The notes: generated by a model from the letters alone, not told the origin. DNA of 64,000 bases from an uncultured Ruminococcus sp. (GCA_902789345.1 CADANT010000019.1:1-64000), one strand, 5' to 3'. Counted from the stretch's first letter, positions 17,483-26,114 are shown. Made by a program: numbers and translations.

Positions 17483-18061
17483 TTACTTTTTCAGAGCCTC
17501 CAGGTCGGCTTTTTCGTAGCGGTTATGCCCTGGCAGGGATTTTTTATATTTCCAACACTTAATTGCGTCATCTAAACTTTTTCCGTGGTTATCTTCAAAA
17601 AAATCCCGTATATAGGTGTTGTACTCAAACTGCTTATCAATTTTAGTTTTTCCCTTTTTCTTATCCTCAAGAATTTGGTAATAGGCATTAATTGCGTCTT
17701 TATATGTTTTTCCGCTATTACTTTTAAGCCACTTTTGAAAGCCAACATTAAAAGAAAAGCTGCTGCCTATATTCTCTTTAAAAAATGCTCTGTGTTTTTC
17801 GGAGCATACAAAATTTTCTTCAATAGGAGTATCCATATTTATTACAGATATTGCAGAGGCTGATTTTTTACGGGACTTTGTTGCCGGCAAAATTTTGCCG
17901 GTATCAAGAAAATGTGCAATGCGGCGGGTTATATCCGGTTTTCCCCCTGATGTTGGCAGTCCGTTTTCTCTGCAAAATGCAACCAATTCTTCCTTTAAAT
18001 AATAAAACTGCAAAAAAGTCTTGCTGTCTAAGCTTTTATCCAAAGCAGGTCTTTCGTTCAT
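17483..18061 (-). CDS. SAP-like domain / DUF6434 protein
   Basis: A soluble protein of 192 residues. The N-terminal part (about 18-55) reads LKEELVAFCRENGLPTSG and then KPDITRRIAHFL, the helix-extended-helix pattern of a SAP domain that binds DNA or RNA. The C-terminal part (about 80-180) contains FNVGFQKWLKSNSGKTYKDA and the similar DDAIKCWKYKKSLPG, which fits the DUF6434 family as I recall it. Function is unknown. The gene is monocistronic and followed on the - strand by a long AT-rich stretch. Confidence 0.7.
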   Translation of the reverse strand: MNERPALDKSLDSKTFLQFYYLKEELVAFCRENGLPTSGGKPDITRRIAHFLDTGKILPATKSRKKSASAISVINMDTPIEENFVCSEKHRAFFKENIGSSFSFNVGFQKWLKSNSGKTYKDAINAYYQILEDKKKGKTKIDKQFEYNTYIRDFFEDNHGKSLDDAIKCWKYKKSLPGHNRYEKADLEALKK

Positions 18062-18174
18062 ATTTTTTCTCCCATTTACAGGCTAATTTATACTTAGGTT
18101 ATTATAGAACATTTGTTCTTGCTTGTCAAGTCTTGGTATAATTATGTTTTACTTTATAATGTTATTTTTTGCGT

Positions 18175-18221
18175 AAAAAACTCCCTACCACATAATGCAC
18201 TTTAGTGGCAGGGGGCTTTTT
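18175..18221. terminator. Terminator of the AraC-type gene
   Basis: An 11-bp stem (18181-18191 with 18205-18215, with one G-T pair and one mismatch) is flanked by AAAAAA on the left, which gives a T run on the - strand, and CTTTTTG on the right. It works for the - strand gene ending at 18276 and may be bidirectional. Confidence 0.75.
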
Positions 18222-18275
18222 GATTACACAAGTTGCAAATTTTCTTACTTTTGCATAAATAGGCTTTTAATTTTA

Positions 18276-19133
18276 TTATTTACGCTTTACAGGAATCCAA
18301 ATTTCACAATAATATTTATCGTCCAGCGTGCCCTTTTCATATTTCGACGGGTCATCGTAATACTCAACGCAATACCCTGCCGCAAACTCGTAGTCCTTTA
18401 ATGCAGGCAGCCACTCTGTAAATATTTTAGTATTTACATCCTGCAAGGCCTTTGGCATAGCGCCTACACAAGGGAACACAGCCCAGTCAAAAGCCGGAAT
18501 TGTCTTTTTGACAAAGCTCTCTGGCACTTCCTGCCCCTTATACAAATCCGCAATCAGGTATTCAAAGGTTTCTTTGCCCATATTTTCATCAATGTTGATA
18601 CCGAAGGTGCCCATAACAACAGCACCTTTACCCGTTGCATAATGCTCTTTCCAAAATTGCGGAACTGTCTCCTTGGCACCCTCATAGCTAAATGACTTTG
18701 AATTTGCAATAACTGTAAATGCATCCTTTTTCTCAATTTTGTAATTCATAAGATAGCCTCCTTCTAATGATATTTTAATCTTTAGCGGAGCAAAGGATTT
18801 AAGTACAACGCCCTTTTCTTTTCTAACAGCTGTAGGCGTTACTCCATGAAATCTTGTGAAAGCCTTAGTAAAACTATCGGGAGAGTCATAGCCATACTTC
18901 ATAGCAATATCTATTACTTTTTGGTCAGAGGCTGCTATTTCATTTCCTGCAAGTGCAAGCCTGCGGTTTCTAATGTACTCGCCCACCGTAAAACCACAAA
19001 GCATTGCAAAACCCTTTTGAAAATAAAATTCTGAAATATTGACATGCCCGGCAATATCACTTAATGAAATATCTTCGGTTATATTTTCTTCAATATATTC
19101 AATTGAATCTCCTATTACGTTCACCCATTCCAT
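18276..19133 (-). CDS. AraC-family regulator with GyrI-like effector domain
   Basis: A 285-residue transcription regulator. The N-terminal ~105 residues hold two helix-turn-helix motifs of AraC type (DISLSDIAGHVNISEFYFQK, then the GYDSPDSFTKAF helix and FHGVTPTAVR). After a linker, the C-terminal ~155 residues form a GyrI-like/SOUL small-molecule binding domain (IPAFDWAVFPCVG, then EWLPALKDYEFAAG). Rob and SoxS-like multidrug regulators share this build. The start at 19133 has AAAGGAGC upstream and is preferred over the start 21 nt earlier. A -10 TATAAT lies at 19164-19169. No target gene is adjacent. Confidence 0.88.
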   Translation of the reverse strand: MEWVNVIGDSIEYIEENITEDISLSDIAGHVNISEFYFQKGFAMLCGFTVGEYIRNRRLALAGNEIAASDQKVIDIAMKYGYDSPDSFTKAFTRFHGVTPTAVRKEKGVVLKSFAPLKIKISLEGGYLMNYKIEKKDAFTVIANSKSFSYEGAKETVPQFWKEHYATGKGAVVMGTFGINIDENMGKETFEYLIADLYKGQEVPESFVKKTIPAFDWAVFPCVGAMPKALQDVNTKIFTEWLPALKDYEFAAGYCVEYYDDPSKYEKGTLDDKYYCEIWIPVKRK

Positions 19134-19401
19134 GTTACTGCTCCTTTCATCCACTGTACCTATATTATAGCTTAGAGGATAATCTTTCTCCCGACTTTAG
19201 TTGCTAATATTTGTCCGAATTTATTTACAAAAATTTCAAGAACACCTATTTCACCGCTTCAACCCTTGTCATGTTAACTGTGCACCCAATATGTGATAGG
19301 TGGGTTATGTATGAAAAGTAAAGGCAAAATAAATAATCCGTTATGTCTTATTTATACAAATATTCCGTCTTCTAAATTATATGTGTTTTTCTTTAGGTTA
19401 T

Positions 19402-20031
19402 TTAAAAGAAAGATTTTATTACTTTACCATTACCATCAGTTATATTTGCCATCCTTTCATTAAGAAATGAGAAATCGCAACTGCTATCTTTTATATTGTT
19501 CCCCTCGCGAAATTTATCCACCATCTCAGTTAGTGTTTTACCATTTCCTCCATTTGTTATGGCAGTATTTACTCTCTTAATTTTCCAATCAAAAGGATTA
19601 TATCTTTTATATTTTACGATATCATCCCTAAATTCAAATAGTGGTGTATTTGGTTTAGCATCCCACGCAATAATCAACCACATAATTGCATTATATAATT
19701 GTTTAGCAGTTGGATTCCAACTATTTATATTCTTGTTTTCAGTTCCTTTTGATATTGTTTTATTATTCTCTTCGTATAGCGGATTAAATAATGGTAATCC
19801 TTTAATTCCCAAGATTTTTAAAAAATCACGAGCAGTCCACATACCACATTGTATTATCTCAGTTTTTCCGTTGCCTTTATTTTTTGCAGTAAAAATATAA
19901 TACTCATCCCTAATAACAGCTTCTGCATCACTATGCTTAATTTGACCTGCAAGTAGTTTTATATGAGCAACTGGTTTTACATCGTATTCTTCAACTATTC
20001 GCCGCCTTGTTTCAGTGTTCCTGCAATTCAT
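19402..20031 (-). CDS. Hypothetical protein of unknown function
   Basis: I do not recognise this 209-residue soluble protein. It has a lysine/asparagine-rich composition, no signal peptide and no membrane helix. It contains a C-terminal repeat of the type NGGNGKTLTEMV and TDGNGKVIKSFF. The start at 20031 is chosen because AAGGAG lies about 8 nt upstream; the frame stays open further upstream without a better start. The AT-rich codon use and neighbouring element remnants suggest it arrived by transfer. Accessory roles such as phage defence are possible, but nothing in the sequence shows this. Confidence 0.55.
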   Translation of the reverse strand: MNCRNTETRRRIVEEYDVKPVAHIKLLAGQIKHSDAEAVIRDEYYIFTAKNKGNGKTEIIQCGMWTARDFLKILGIKGLPLFNPLYEENNKTISKGTENKNINSWNPTAKQLYNAIMWLIIAWDAKPNTPLFEFRDDIVKYKRYNPFDWKIKRVNTAITNGGNGKTLTEMVDKFREGNNIKDSSCDFSFLNERMANITDGNGKVIKSFF

Positions 20032-20154
20032 ATTTTTCTCCTTTTTTAACTGTATTTCTGACTTTTTATCTTTTGTAACATTACTCCCCCACGCTGTCAA
20101 TCTGCACAGTCTCAAAACCCTTCCTTTATAAATAAACTTCACTATTTCTGAATT

Positions 20155-20290
20155 TCAAAGGCTGAACATTCTCCCGTGGACGATGGCTAGATACGCATTA
20201 GAGATATCTCCATCTAAATGCTGCTCTGGCAAAGTAATTTTCCCCTTGAACCCTTTGTTTATTATATATGGTGGCGCTTTCCGCCCCCAA
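20155..20290 (-). pseudogene. Fragment of an open frame, mobile-element remnant
   Basis: A - strand reading frame of about 45 codons ends at 20155 and reads FKGKITLPEQHLDGDISNAY followed by LAIVHGRMFSL. It has no start codon with a ribosome site and runs into the repeats at 20270-20321. It looks like the end of a broken gene. I cannot name the family. The rest of 20032-20376 has no intact gene. Confidence 0.3.
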
Positions 20291-20321
20291 ATAGTGAAAG
20301 TGGTGGCACTTTCTGCCCCCA
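20270..20321. repeat. Two direct 20-bp repeats, IS-end-like
   Basis: GGTGGCGCTTTCCGCCCCCA (20270-20289) and GGTGGCACTTTCTGCCCCCA (20302-20321) match at 18 of 20 positions with a 32-bp period. Directly repeated end sequences are typical of IS21-type elements. No istA/istB is nearby, so this would be a remnant. Confidence 0.4.
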
Positions 20322-20376
20322 CTCAGGATATGTAACTAAAATACATTTTAGATTTACCATACATACAAATTGTAAT

Positions 20377-21003
20377 TTATAAGGCACTTTGCAAATAATC
20401 TATAGCATAATGTAGTGCTATAGGAATGGTAATATCTTTTCTTTTGTATGTAATAAAACACATAATCAAATGAAATGCAAAGCAAAATAATAATTGTGGG
20501 AATGCTTCAAAAATATAATTTAAAGAAATATTATTATTAACATACATTTGAAAAGGCAAGTGCGTTAACGAAAATAATAATGCACCTATTATAAAGATTA
20601 CATATTTGTTGCATTTTAATCCACATAAATAGTTTTGAATAAATCCTCTAAACAATATTTCTTCTAATAATGATATATAAAACAAATAATATAAACTACC
20701 TTTAATTAATCTTAATATTGGATATTTTCCTACAATAACACTTATAACGAAAGTTATAATAATAATTAAAAGAGATATTATAATATTCACTTTTAATTTT
20801 TCTGCTGTAAAGCCTAAATTAGTTATACTTTTATCTTTTATTACCACAATTAATACTCCAATAACCGCAATTATCCAATAAATTATATTATAGTTTGAGA
20901 TTCCTTTTTTGTACAAGATTCCCATTACAAAAAGTCCAATCATATATATTATCCAATAAATCAATACAATTACAAAATAAAATCTACTTTTTTCTTTATA
21001 CAT
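20377..21003 (-). CDS. CPBP family intramembrane glutamic protease
   Basis: A 208-residue membrane protein with six or more helices. It has all three CPBP (Abi/CAAX) motifs: EEILFRG (Glu114, Glu115, Arg119), FSLTHLPF (His148) and the last helix with HYAID (His198). Family members cut prenylated or peptide substrates in the membrane and often act in bacteriocin self-immunity or peptide maturation. The gene is very AT-rich (long Ile/Asn/Lys runs), unlike rlmD next door, and is flanked by gene fragments, so it was probably acquired. No peptide precursor is visible nearby. Confidence 0.85.
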   Translation of the reverse strand: MYKEKSRFYFVIVLIYWIIYMIGLFVMGILYKKGISNYNIIYWIIAVIGVLIVVIKDKSITNLGFTAEKLKVNIIISLLIIIITFVISVIVGKYPILRLIKGSLYYLFYISLLEEILFRGFIQNYLCGLKCNKYVIFIIGALLFSLTHLPFQMYVNNNISLNYIFEAFPQLLFCFAFHLIMCFITYKRKDITIPIALHYAIDYLQSAL

Positions 21004-21051
21004 ATTTTTCTCCTTTGCAAATTCCGATTTATCAGACTCTTTTTATTTCTG

Positions 21052-21471
21052 CTAAATCATATTAAAATGTTCCAATGCCTCCACAATTGCTCTCTCCTTA
21101 TCTTCCGGACACTGTGGTTGCCTACTTTCTTCATTTTTAGGCAAATTATAATTCTTTCCAACCTCAATTCCACATTTTCTCTTTACCTGTGAAATATACA
21201 GATTTGAAACCTTCATGCCAGCATTATGTTCAGCCACATACTTCTTTATCTCATCATATGTTGCCTTAGTCTCTACAGATGTTATATCCACATCATCAAG
21301 TTCAATCGTGACATTAATGTAATTATCCGGCTTTTGTTTTAGTTGGGACAAAAGAACAACCGTCTCGACGTGACTCGGTTCTCCAACAAGTAACCTACTC
21401 AACACCCACTGTACAAGGGAATGGTGGAACACCTGTTTTCGCCTTAAAATGGGTATGTCGAACCGATACAA
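21052..21471 (-). pseudogene. C-terminal fragment of an RNA m5U methyltransferase-like gene
   Basis: The open frame gives 139 residues, but only the part from about residue 33 on resembles known sequence. SHVETVVLLSQLKQK is the conserved C-terminal block of RlmD/TrmA-type methyltransferases. It is followed by the ~90-residue extension seen in some Clostridia (YDEIKKYVAEHNAGMKVSNL and onward). The catalytic domain is missing upstream, and the first ~30 residues read like out-of-frame sequence. It is best taken as a remnant of a second methyltransferase copy. Confidence 0.55.
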
Positions 21472-21484
21472 GTGTTGAGTTGCC

Positions 21485-21583
21485 TTAATGGTTGTATAGG
21501 CAAATAGAGTAAATGCCTATTGTGTAAATTTCAAGTTTCTTGGCTAATGCATCAGCCCTACAAACTGGAATTTCGTAACTCAT
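21485..21583 (-). pseudogene. Short 32-codon frame, probable remnant
   Basis: The frame starts MSYEIPVCRADALAKKLEIY and stops after 32 codons. An AGGAGG motif lies upstream, but it fits a six-codon frame rather than this ATG. It lies between two remnants and is not credible as an intact gene. I cannot name its parent. Confidence 0.25.
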
Positions 21584-21632
21584 TTAAATATCAAAAAATC
21601 CCATTCGTTTATCCTCCTAAAATTCAAAATCT

Positions 21633-22310
21633 TCACTTTATAACATGTATATCTTTTTCCTTCCACTTATCAAGTACACCCTGGTAATTCTCACCTTTAC
21701 ATTTAACAAAAGATTTAATTCCAATATTGAATATTATGCTATGAATAATGGATTGAATAGGATATTTTCGCCTGTTTTTAATATCCAAATAATATTTACT
21801 AGCCAAGGTGCTAACTCTATTATTCAATCTATCATCTGTAATCTCCTTGTTAAACGGTGTATTATATACAATCTTTCCAGTTAATAACGCCCCAGAATAT
21901 TGCACTAGTTTATTCAATATCTTACTAGTATCATTACTTCCATAGTTTTCACCAGTGGCAACACTTATAGCGTATTTTCCATACAATAACTGTTCAATGA
22001 CAAAATGGCCTCTATCAATAAATACCTTTAACATTCCCGACACATTACTTGCATAAGTCGGACTTCCAATTATCAAGCCATCCGCTGTCGAAATTTTGTC
22101 CGAAAGCATTTCAGCATCATCATTAATATGGCATTTTCCATTCTTATAACAAACACAACAGCCTATACACATTTTAATCTCTAAATCTACCAAATCATAA
22201 TATTCTATTTTCACATCATCATATTCAAGAAGTTTACCTTCTAACATATGTAAAATCTTTGATGTTGCACCTTTTTTTCTTGGTGATCCATTTATTATTA
22301 CAATATTCAT
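21633..22310 (-). CDS. Flavodoxin-like / NADPH-dependent FMN reductase family protein
   Basis: A 225-residue flavoprotein. The FMN phosphate loop is NGSPRKKGATSKI near residues 7-19. The sequence MCIGCCVCYKNGKC follows near residue 48 and resembles the cysteine motif of iron-sulfur flavoproteins (Isf). IIGSPTYASNVSGMLKVFID is the second FMN loop. The C-terminal ~70 residues are lysine-rich and AT-biased. AAAAGGAG positions the start at 22310 rather than at the GTG 15 nt earlier. It probably moves electrons between a reduced cofactor and an unknown acceptor. It lies in the AT-rich accessory patch. Confidence 0.82.
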   Translation of the reverse strand: MNIVIINGSPRKKGATSKILHMLEGKLLEYDDVKIEYYDLVDLEIKMCIGCCVCYKNGKCHINDDAEMLSDKISTADGLIIGSPTYASNVSGMLKVFIDRGHFVIEQLLYGKYAISVATGENYGSNDTSKILNKLVQYSGALLTGKIVYNTPFNKEITDDRLNNRVSTLASKYYLDIKNRRKYPIQSIIHSIIFNIGIKSFVKCKGENYQGVLDKWKEKDIHVIK

Positions 22311-22397
22311 ATTACTCCTTTTCACTGCACTTCAACTCCGCAAATTCAAATTTGTCTAATTCTAAAAATTAGAATTTTTTCTCTCTACTGTGGGTTC

Positions 22398-22462
22398 AGA
22401 TATGTAATCGGATTCTGTGCCGACTGATTCAACTTCAGTCCGGCTATCGACTTTACATATCT
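22398..22462. repeat. Two-tier inverted repeat (65 nt)
   Basis: The outer stem AGATATGTAA pairs perfectly with TTACATATCT (22398-22407, 22453-22462). The inner stem GCCGACTGA pairs with TCAGTCCGGC, with one bulged base. It starts 15 nt after the end of the restored rlmD frame. It may be a terminator-like structure or a small palindromic mobile repeat. A smaller AATTCT/AGAATT hairpin follows near 22360-22378. Confidence 0.55.
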
Positions 22463-22476
22463 TATATCCACAATAA

Positions 22477-23627
22477 TTATTTATGTACTTTAGTCAACAG
22501 AACCACGCTCTCCACATGATATGTGGGAACATATCTACGGGTTGGATTTGGTTTACGGTGTAGCCACGGTCGGTGAGGAACTTAACATCACGCTGTTGGG
22601 TGGTAGGGTTACAGCTTATGTATACAATTTTGTTTGGTTTAATGACATCAACCGAGTTTAAAAACTCTCGGTTACAACCGGCTCTTGGTGGATCTACAAA
22701 CAAAACATCCGGTGGTGCTACATCGTCTTGACTAAGCTGTTGTAAAAACTCACCTGCGTCCTTTGCGTAAAAGGTGATGTTATTTCTTTTGTTTAGCAGT
22801 GCGTTTTCCTTTGCGTCTTTTATTGCCTGCTTGTTTATTTCTACACCTACAACCTGTTTTGCATATTTTGCGGCTATTATGCCGATAGTACCTGTACCGC
22901 AGTAGGCGTCAACAACTGTTTCGGTGCCTTGCAGCTTTGCAAGCTCGATTGCTTTGTTGTACAGATATTCCGTCTGCTGTGGGTTCACCTGATAAAATGA
23001 CTTTGGAGAAACAGTAAACTTACAGCCACACAAAACATCTTGTATTTTTCCACTGCCGTACAACACTATTTCCTTACTGCCAAGCATCATTTTGTCGGGG
23101 CTTGTGTTAATATTTTGCACTATTGTGGTTATTTTAGGGTAAAGACCTAATATTCCCTCTATAAACTGCTGTTTCTGTGGGAATTTTTCGTAGGCTGTAA
23201 CAAGTACAAGCATATTTTCACCTGTGTTGTAGGCTGTGCGAATAAGTGTATTTTTTAGAAAGCCCTCGCCTGTTTTAGGATTATAGGTAGAAATATTCAG
23301 CCTTTTAAGCATAGTTTTTACGGCTATTGCTATGCGGTCTGCCCTTTTGTTGTTTAGCAAACAGCTTTCAACTCCCACAATACCGTTGGTTGCCGACTGA
23401 TATACGCCGGATATTATTTTACCACCCTTTGTTGTTCTGAAAAGGGTTTGAACTTTATTTCTGTAGTGGTAAGGGTTGTCCATACCCACTATTCTGTTTA
23501 CCTTGCCAAAAACATTCATAAGGCGTTCTACCTTAATTTGCTTCCACTTTAGCTGTTGACTGTACTCCATATTCATAAGCTGACAGCCACTGCATTTTTT
23601 ATATACCGAACATTCATTGTTATTCAT
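22477..23627 (-). pseudogene. rlmD: 23S rRNA (uracil-1939-C5)-methyltransferase with C-terminal frameshift
   Basis: RlmD/RumA methylates uracil in 23S rRNA using SAM. The frame that is open gives 377 residues (22494-23627). It has the N-terminal Fe-S cysteines (Cys6, Cys12, Cys15), the SAM-binding segment VVDAYCGTGTIGIIAA and the nucleophile Cys339 in YISCNPTTQQRD. It ends VDMFPH-IMWRAWFC, unlike the family. Shifting frame at about 22519-22521 restores HVESVVLLTKVHK, ending at 22477. That block contains the glutamate corresponding to E. coli RumA Glu424, the proposed general base. So the gene is either disabled or affected by a sequence error or frameshifting. Confidence 0.75.
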
Positions 23628-23683
23628 AATTAATACCCTGTTTTCCTTAAAATTTATTGACCTTTTTAAATTGTCTGTAAATA

Positions 23684-23750
23684 AAAATTACGGCAATTTT
23701 GCTATGGTATAGTTTTATGGCATACACCAAGCAAAAGCAACCGTAATTTT
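23684..23750 (-). terminator. Terminator of the PAP2 gene
   Basis: AAAATTACGG (23684-23693) pairs perfectly with CCGTAATTTT (23741-23750), enclosing a further partial stem. On the - strand it is followed by TTTTTATTT. It lies 16 nt after the PAP2 stop codon. Confidence 0.6.
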
Positions 23751-23765
23751 AGCCTATATATTTAA

Positions 23766-24314
23766 TCAGCTTCCAAACAAAATGCCCACAATCAGCTGAT
23801 CCATTATTCTTATAGATATACAGCCGCAGACTATGCCAAGCACTATGCCGCACAGTACATCTGTAAGATAGTGTACTCTTAAATAAATTCTTGAAAAGCT
23901 GATTAACACAGCCAAAACCAAGATAGATATCCACACCGGCTGGTCGCACCTAAAAAGAGCTACGGCAAATACTGAAAATGACGATGCAGTATGACCGGAG
24001 GGAAAAGAGTAAAAGTCAGGTCTTTTTACGATAAGCTCGTCGTCCTCCAGCTTGTGGCAAGGACGCATACGGCATACCAAATGCTTTATAATTCCCTCTC
24101 CGCAGGCTGAGGTAAGCCCTAACGCAACCAAAAAGTTTACGGCTATAACTCTGGTAGAGGGGTTAACCATAAACGGTATACACAACAGCAGCCATATAGC
24201 ACCCTTAGTACCCAGTTGACTTGTTACTACCATAATTTTGTTAAGTATTGGTGTATGCAGACGACCAATCCAATTAATAACCAAGTCGTCTATATATTGT
24301 ATTCGTTTAAACAT
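23766..24314 (-). CDS. PAP2 family phosphatase
   Basis: A 182-residue membrane phosphatase with the three-part PAP2 signature KHLVCRMRP, PSGHTASS and SRIYLRVHYLTDVL, whose histidines and arginines form the active site. Five or six membrane helices surround it. Family members remove phosphate from undecaprenyl pyrophosphate or phosphatidic acid and related lipids; the size and build fit an undecaprenyl-pyrophosphatase of BcrC type, though this is not certain. It lies 36 nt after the DUF6062 gene on the same strand and is probably co-transcribed. Confidence 0.9.
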   Translation of the reverse strand: MFKRIQYIDDLVINWIGRLHTPILNKIMVVTSQLGTKGAIWLLLCIPFMVNPSTRVIAVNFLVALGLTSACGEGIIKHLVCRMRPCHKLEDDELIVKRPDFYSFPSGHTASSFSVFAVALFRCDQPVWISILVLAVLISFSRIYLRVHYLTDVLCGIVLGIVCGCISIRIMDQLIVGILFGS

Positions 24315-24350
24315 ATTAAATCTCCTAATAAATACATCAAAGCAAATAGG

Positions 24351-25073
24351 CTATTTATCGTTGTCCTCCTCAAAGGGAGATTTTTCACTTACCTTTTCAG
24401 AAGTAAGAAATTCTACAGAGCGCTCAATAGAATCCTTTGATGTTCCCCAGTCTTGACCTTGAGCACGGTAGTCAAACATTGTGCAGAAATGCGCAATATC
24501 CTTTCGCAGGCTTTCAAGATAACCACCTGTAAGACTGCTTGTAACCCTGTAAAACTCAGGCAAATTTTTTGAGCTTACACCCTTGTTCATTGCAGCCTTC
24601 ATAAGCATGGTATAATGCTTCATACATATGTAAGGCTGTTGAGCATACAGCTGTCTGAACTCTTCTTCCTTTTCCCAGGTTTTAAAGATTGTCTCCATAA
24701 GGTGTTTCATACCCCAGTCCATTTTGTTGCAGACATAACAGCTGTGCTGAATTTCTTCCAGTTTAGCAAGCTTTTTCTTGTCAGGCTTGCCTTTTACCTC
24801 CTTTGGAATAAGCTCTGTCATAAGCTTGTCCAAATGTGTATCAAGAATTAAAGCGTTAGGCAGGCGTTTGCCGTGGTGCACCATCATATTAAAATGAGTG
24901 TAGCAAAAGCCCATATTGTTTGTGTCTGTGCGAATGTCAGGCTCCATCATAGCGGCACCTGTAATATATTCAACATAGTTTTTTTCAAGCATTGCTTCCA
25001 TACGACACATAGGGCAGCCGCACTTTGGCGCAAAAACATCATTTATAGGTATAGTACATATATTTTCTTTCAT
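24351..25073 (-). CDS. DUF6062 family cysteine-rich protein
   Basis: A 240-residue soluble protein of unknown function, typical of Clostridia. It carries paired metal-binding-like motifs: CGCPMCRMEAML near residue 18, GFCYTHFNMM near 56, HSCYVCNKM near 111, and YICMKHYTML near 149. Two similar halves each of the type Cys-x-x-Cys plus Cys-x-x-His suggest an internal duplication that binds zinc. The C-terminal tail is acidic. The start is preceded by GGAGGT. PAP2 follows 36 nt downstream. The divergent ogg-like gene starts 113 nt away. Confidence 0.82.
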   Translation of the reverse strand: MKENICTIPINDVFAPKCGCPMCRMEAMLEKNYVEYITGAAMMEPDIRTDTNNMGFCYTHFNMMVHHGKRLPNALILDTHLDKLMTELIPKEVKGKPDKKKLAKLEEIQHSCYVCNKMDWGMKHLMETIFKTWEKEEEFRQLYAQQPYICMKHYTMLMKAAMNKGVSSKNLPEFYRVTSSLTGGYLESLRKDIAHFCTMFDYRAQGQDWGTSKDSIERSVEFLTSEKVSEKSPFEEDNDK

Positions 25074-25134
25074 AATTTACCTCCGAATATTACGCTCCAA
25101 CTCCATTTTTATTGTAGCACAAAATAAGTAAATA

Positions 25135-25143
25135 TGATATACT
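25135..25143 (+). promoter_or_regulatory. Extended -10 promoter of the DNA glycosylase gene
   Basis: TGATATACT lies 43 nt before the ATG. A good -35 is not visible. Confidence 0.45.
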
Positions 25144-25186
25144 ATTTTAGTAGAAAATAGTTATTAAATTTAAGGAAGTTTTTATA

Positions 25187-26029
25187 ATGAATGTGATATA
25201 TAAAAACGACAGTGTAATTATAACAGAGGTTTCATCCTTTAACCTTGAGCAAATTTTTGAATGCGGACAGTGCTTTAGGTGGAACAAAACAGACTGCAAC
25301 ACCTACAGCGGGGTTGCCTTTGGAAAAGCACTGACTATATCTCAAAAGGATACCACCGTAACACTGCAAGGCTGTAATAAAAATGACTTTGAAAATGTTT
25401 GGTACAGCTACTTTGACTTAGGTGTAGACTATGATGGAATAAAGAGCAGCCTTGCAAGCCTTCACCCTGTTTTAAAAGAGGCCCAACAGTACGCACCGGG
25501 CATACGCATTTTAAGCCAAGAGCCGTGGGAGGCACTGTGCTCGTTTATTATATCCCAAAACAACAACATACCCAGGATTAAAGGCATTATAGACAGACTG
25601 TGCCGTCAATATGGTGAGCCTATAGGGGACAATTTATACGCCTTTCCTACTGCCGAAAGATTAAGCCGCTGTACTGTAGATGACCTTGCACCTTTACGCA
25701 GTGGCTTTAGGGCTAAATATATAGTTGATGCCGCAACTAAGGTAGCAACAGATGAAATCAATTTACATGAAATTAAAAAAATGCCTGTTGAGCAGGCAAG
25801 AAAAGAACTGATGAAAATTAAAGGGGTTGGTCCAAAGGTTGCCGACTGTACAATGCTGTATGGTATGGGCAAAAAGGAGTGCTTCCCTATGGATGTATGG
25901 ATGAAGCGGGCAATGGAGGTGCTTTTTCCGAATTTAACTCCGGAGGATTTTGGCACAAACGCAGGCATTGCACAGCAGTACATATTCCACTACAGCCGAA
26001 TGAACCCACAACTGTTTGAACAGTCTTAA
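25187..26029 (+). CDS. OGG1-type 8-oxoguanine DNA glycosylase/AP lyase
   Basis: A base-excision repair enzyme of 280 residues. An N-terminal OGG1-like domain (about 1-110, with the FECGQCFRW block) is followed by a helix-hairpin-helix GPD domain. Catalytic Lys217 lies in KGVGPKVADC and the conserved Asp236 in PMDVW, both as in human OGG1. The bacterial family also includes clostridial Ogg enzymes that remove 8-oxoguanine opposite C. AAGGAAG lies before the ATG. It is monocistronic and converges on rpoC, with a shared terminator at 26044-26090. Confidence 0.9.
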   Translation: MNVIYKNDSVIITEVSSFNLEQIFECGQCFRWNKTDCNTYSGVAFGKALTISQKDTTVTLQGCNKNDFENVWYSYFDLGVDYDGIKSSLASLHPVLKEAQQYAPGIRILSQEPWEALCSFIISQNNNIPRIKGIIDRLCRQYGEPIGDNLYAFPTAERLSRCTVDDLAPLRSGFRAKYIVDAATKVATDEINLHEIKKMPVEQARKELMKIKGVGPKVADCTMLYGMGKKECFPMDVWMKRAMEVLFPNLTPEDFGTNAGIAQQYIFHYSRMNPQLFEQS

Positions 26030-26043
26030 AAAATAAAAAATCA

Positions 26044-26090
26044 CAAAAGCACAGCTTGCAGTTTCGTTTAAAACTGCGGCTGTGCTTTTG
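26044..26090. terminator. Bidirectional terminator between ogg-like gene and rpoC
   Basis: A perfect 11-bp stem CAAAAGCACAG/CTGTGCTTTTG with inner GCAGTTT/AAACTGC pairing. It ends both the glycosylase gene and the rpoBC transcript. Confidence 0.85.
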
Positions 26091-26114
26091 TATTACCCAA
26101 AATGGGCATTAATT

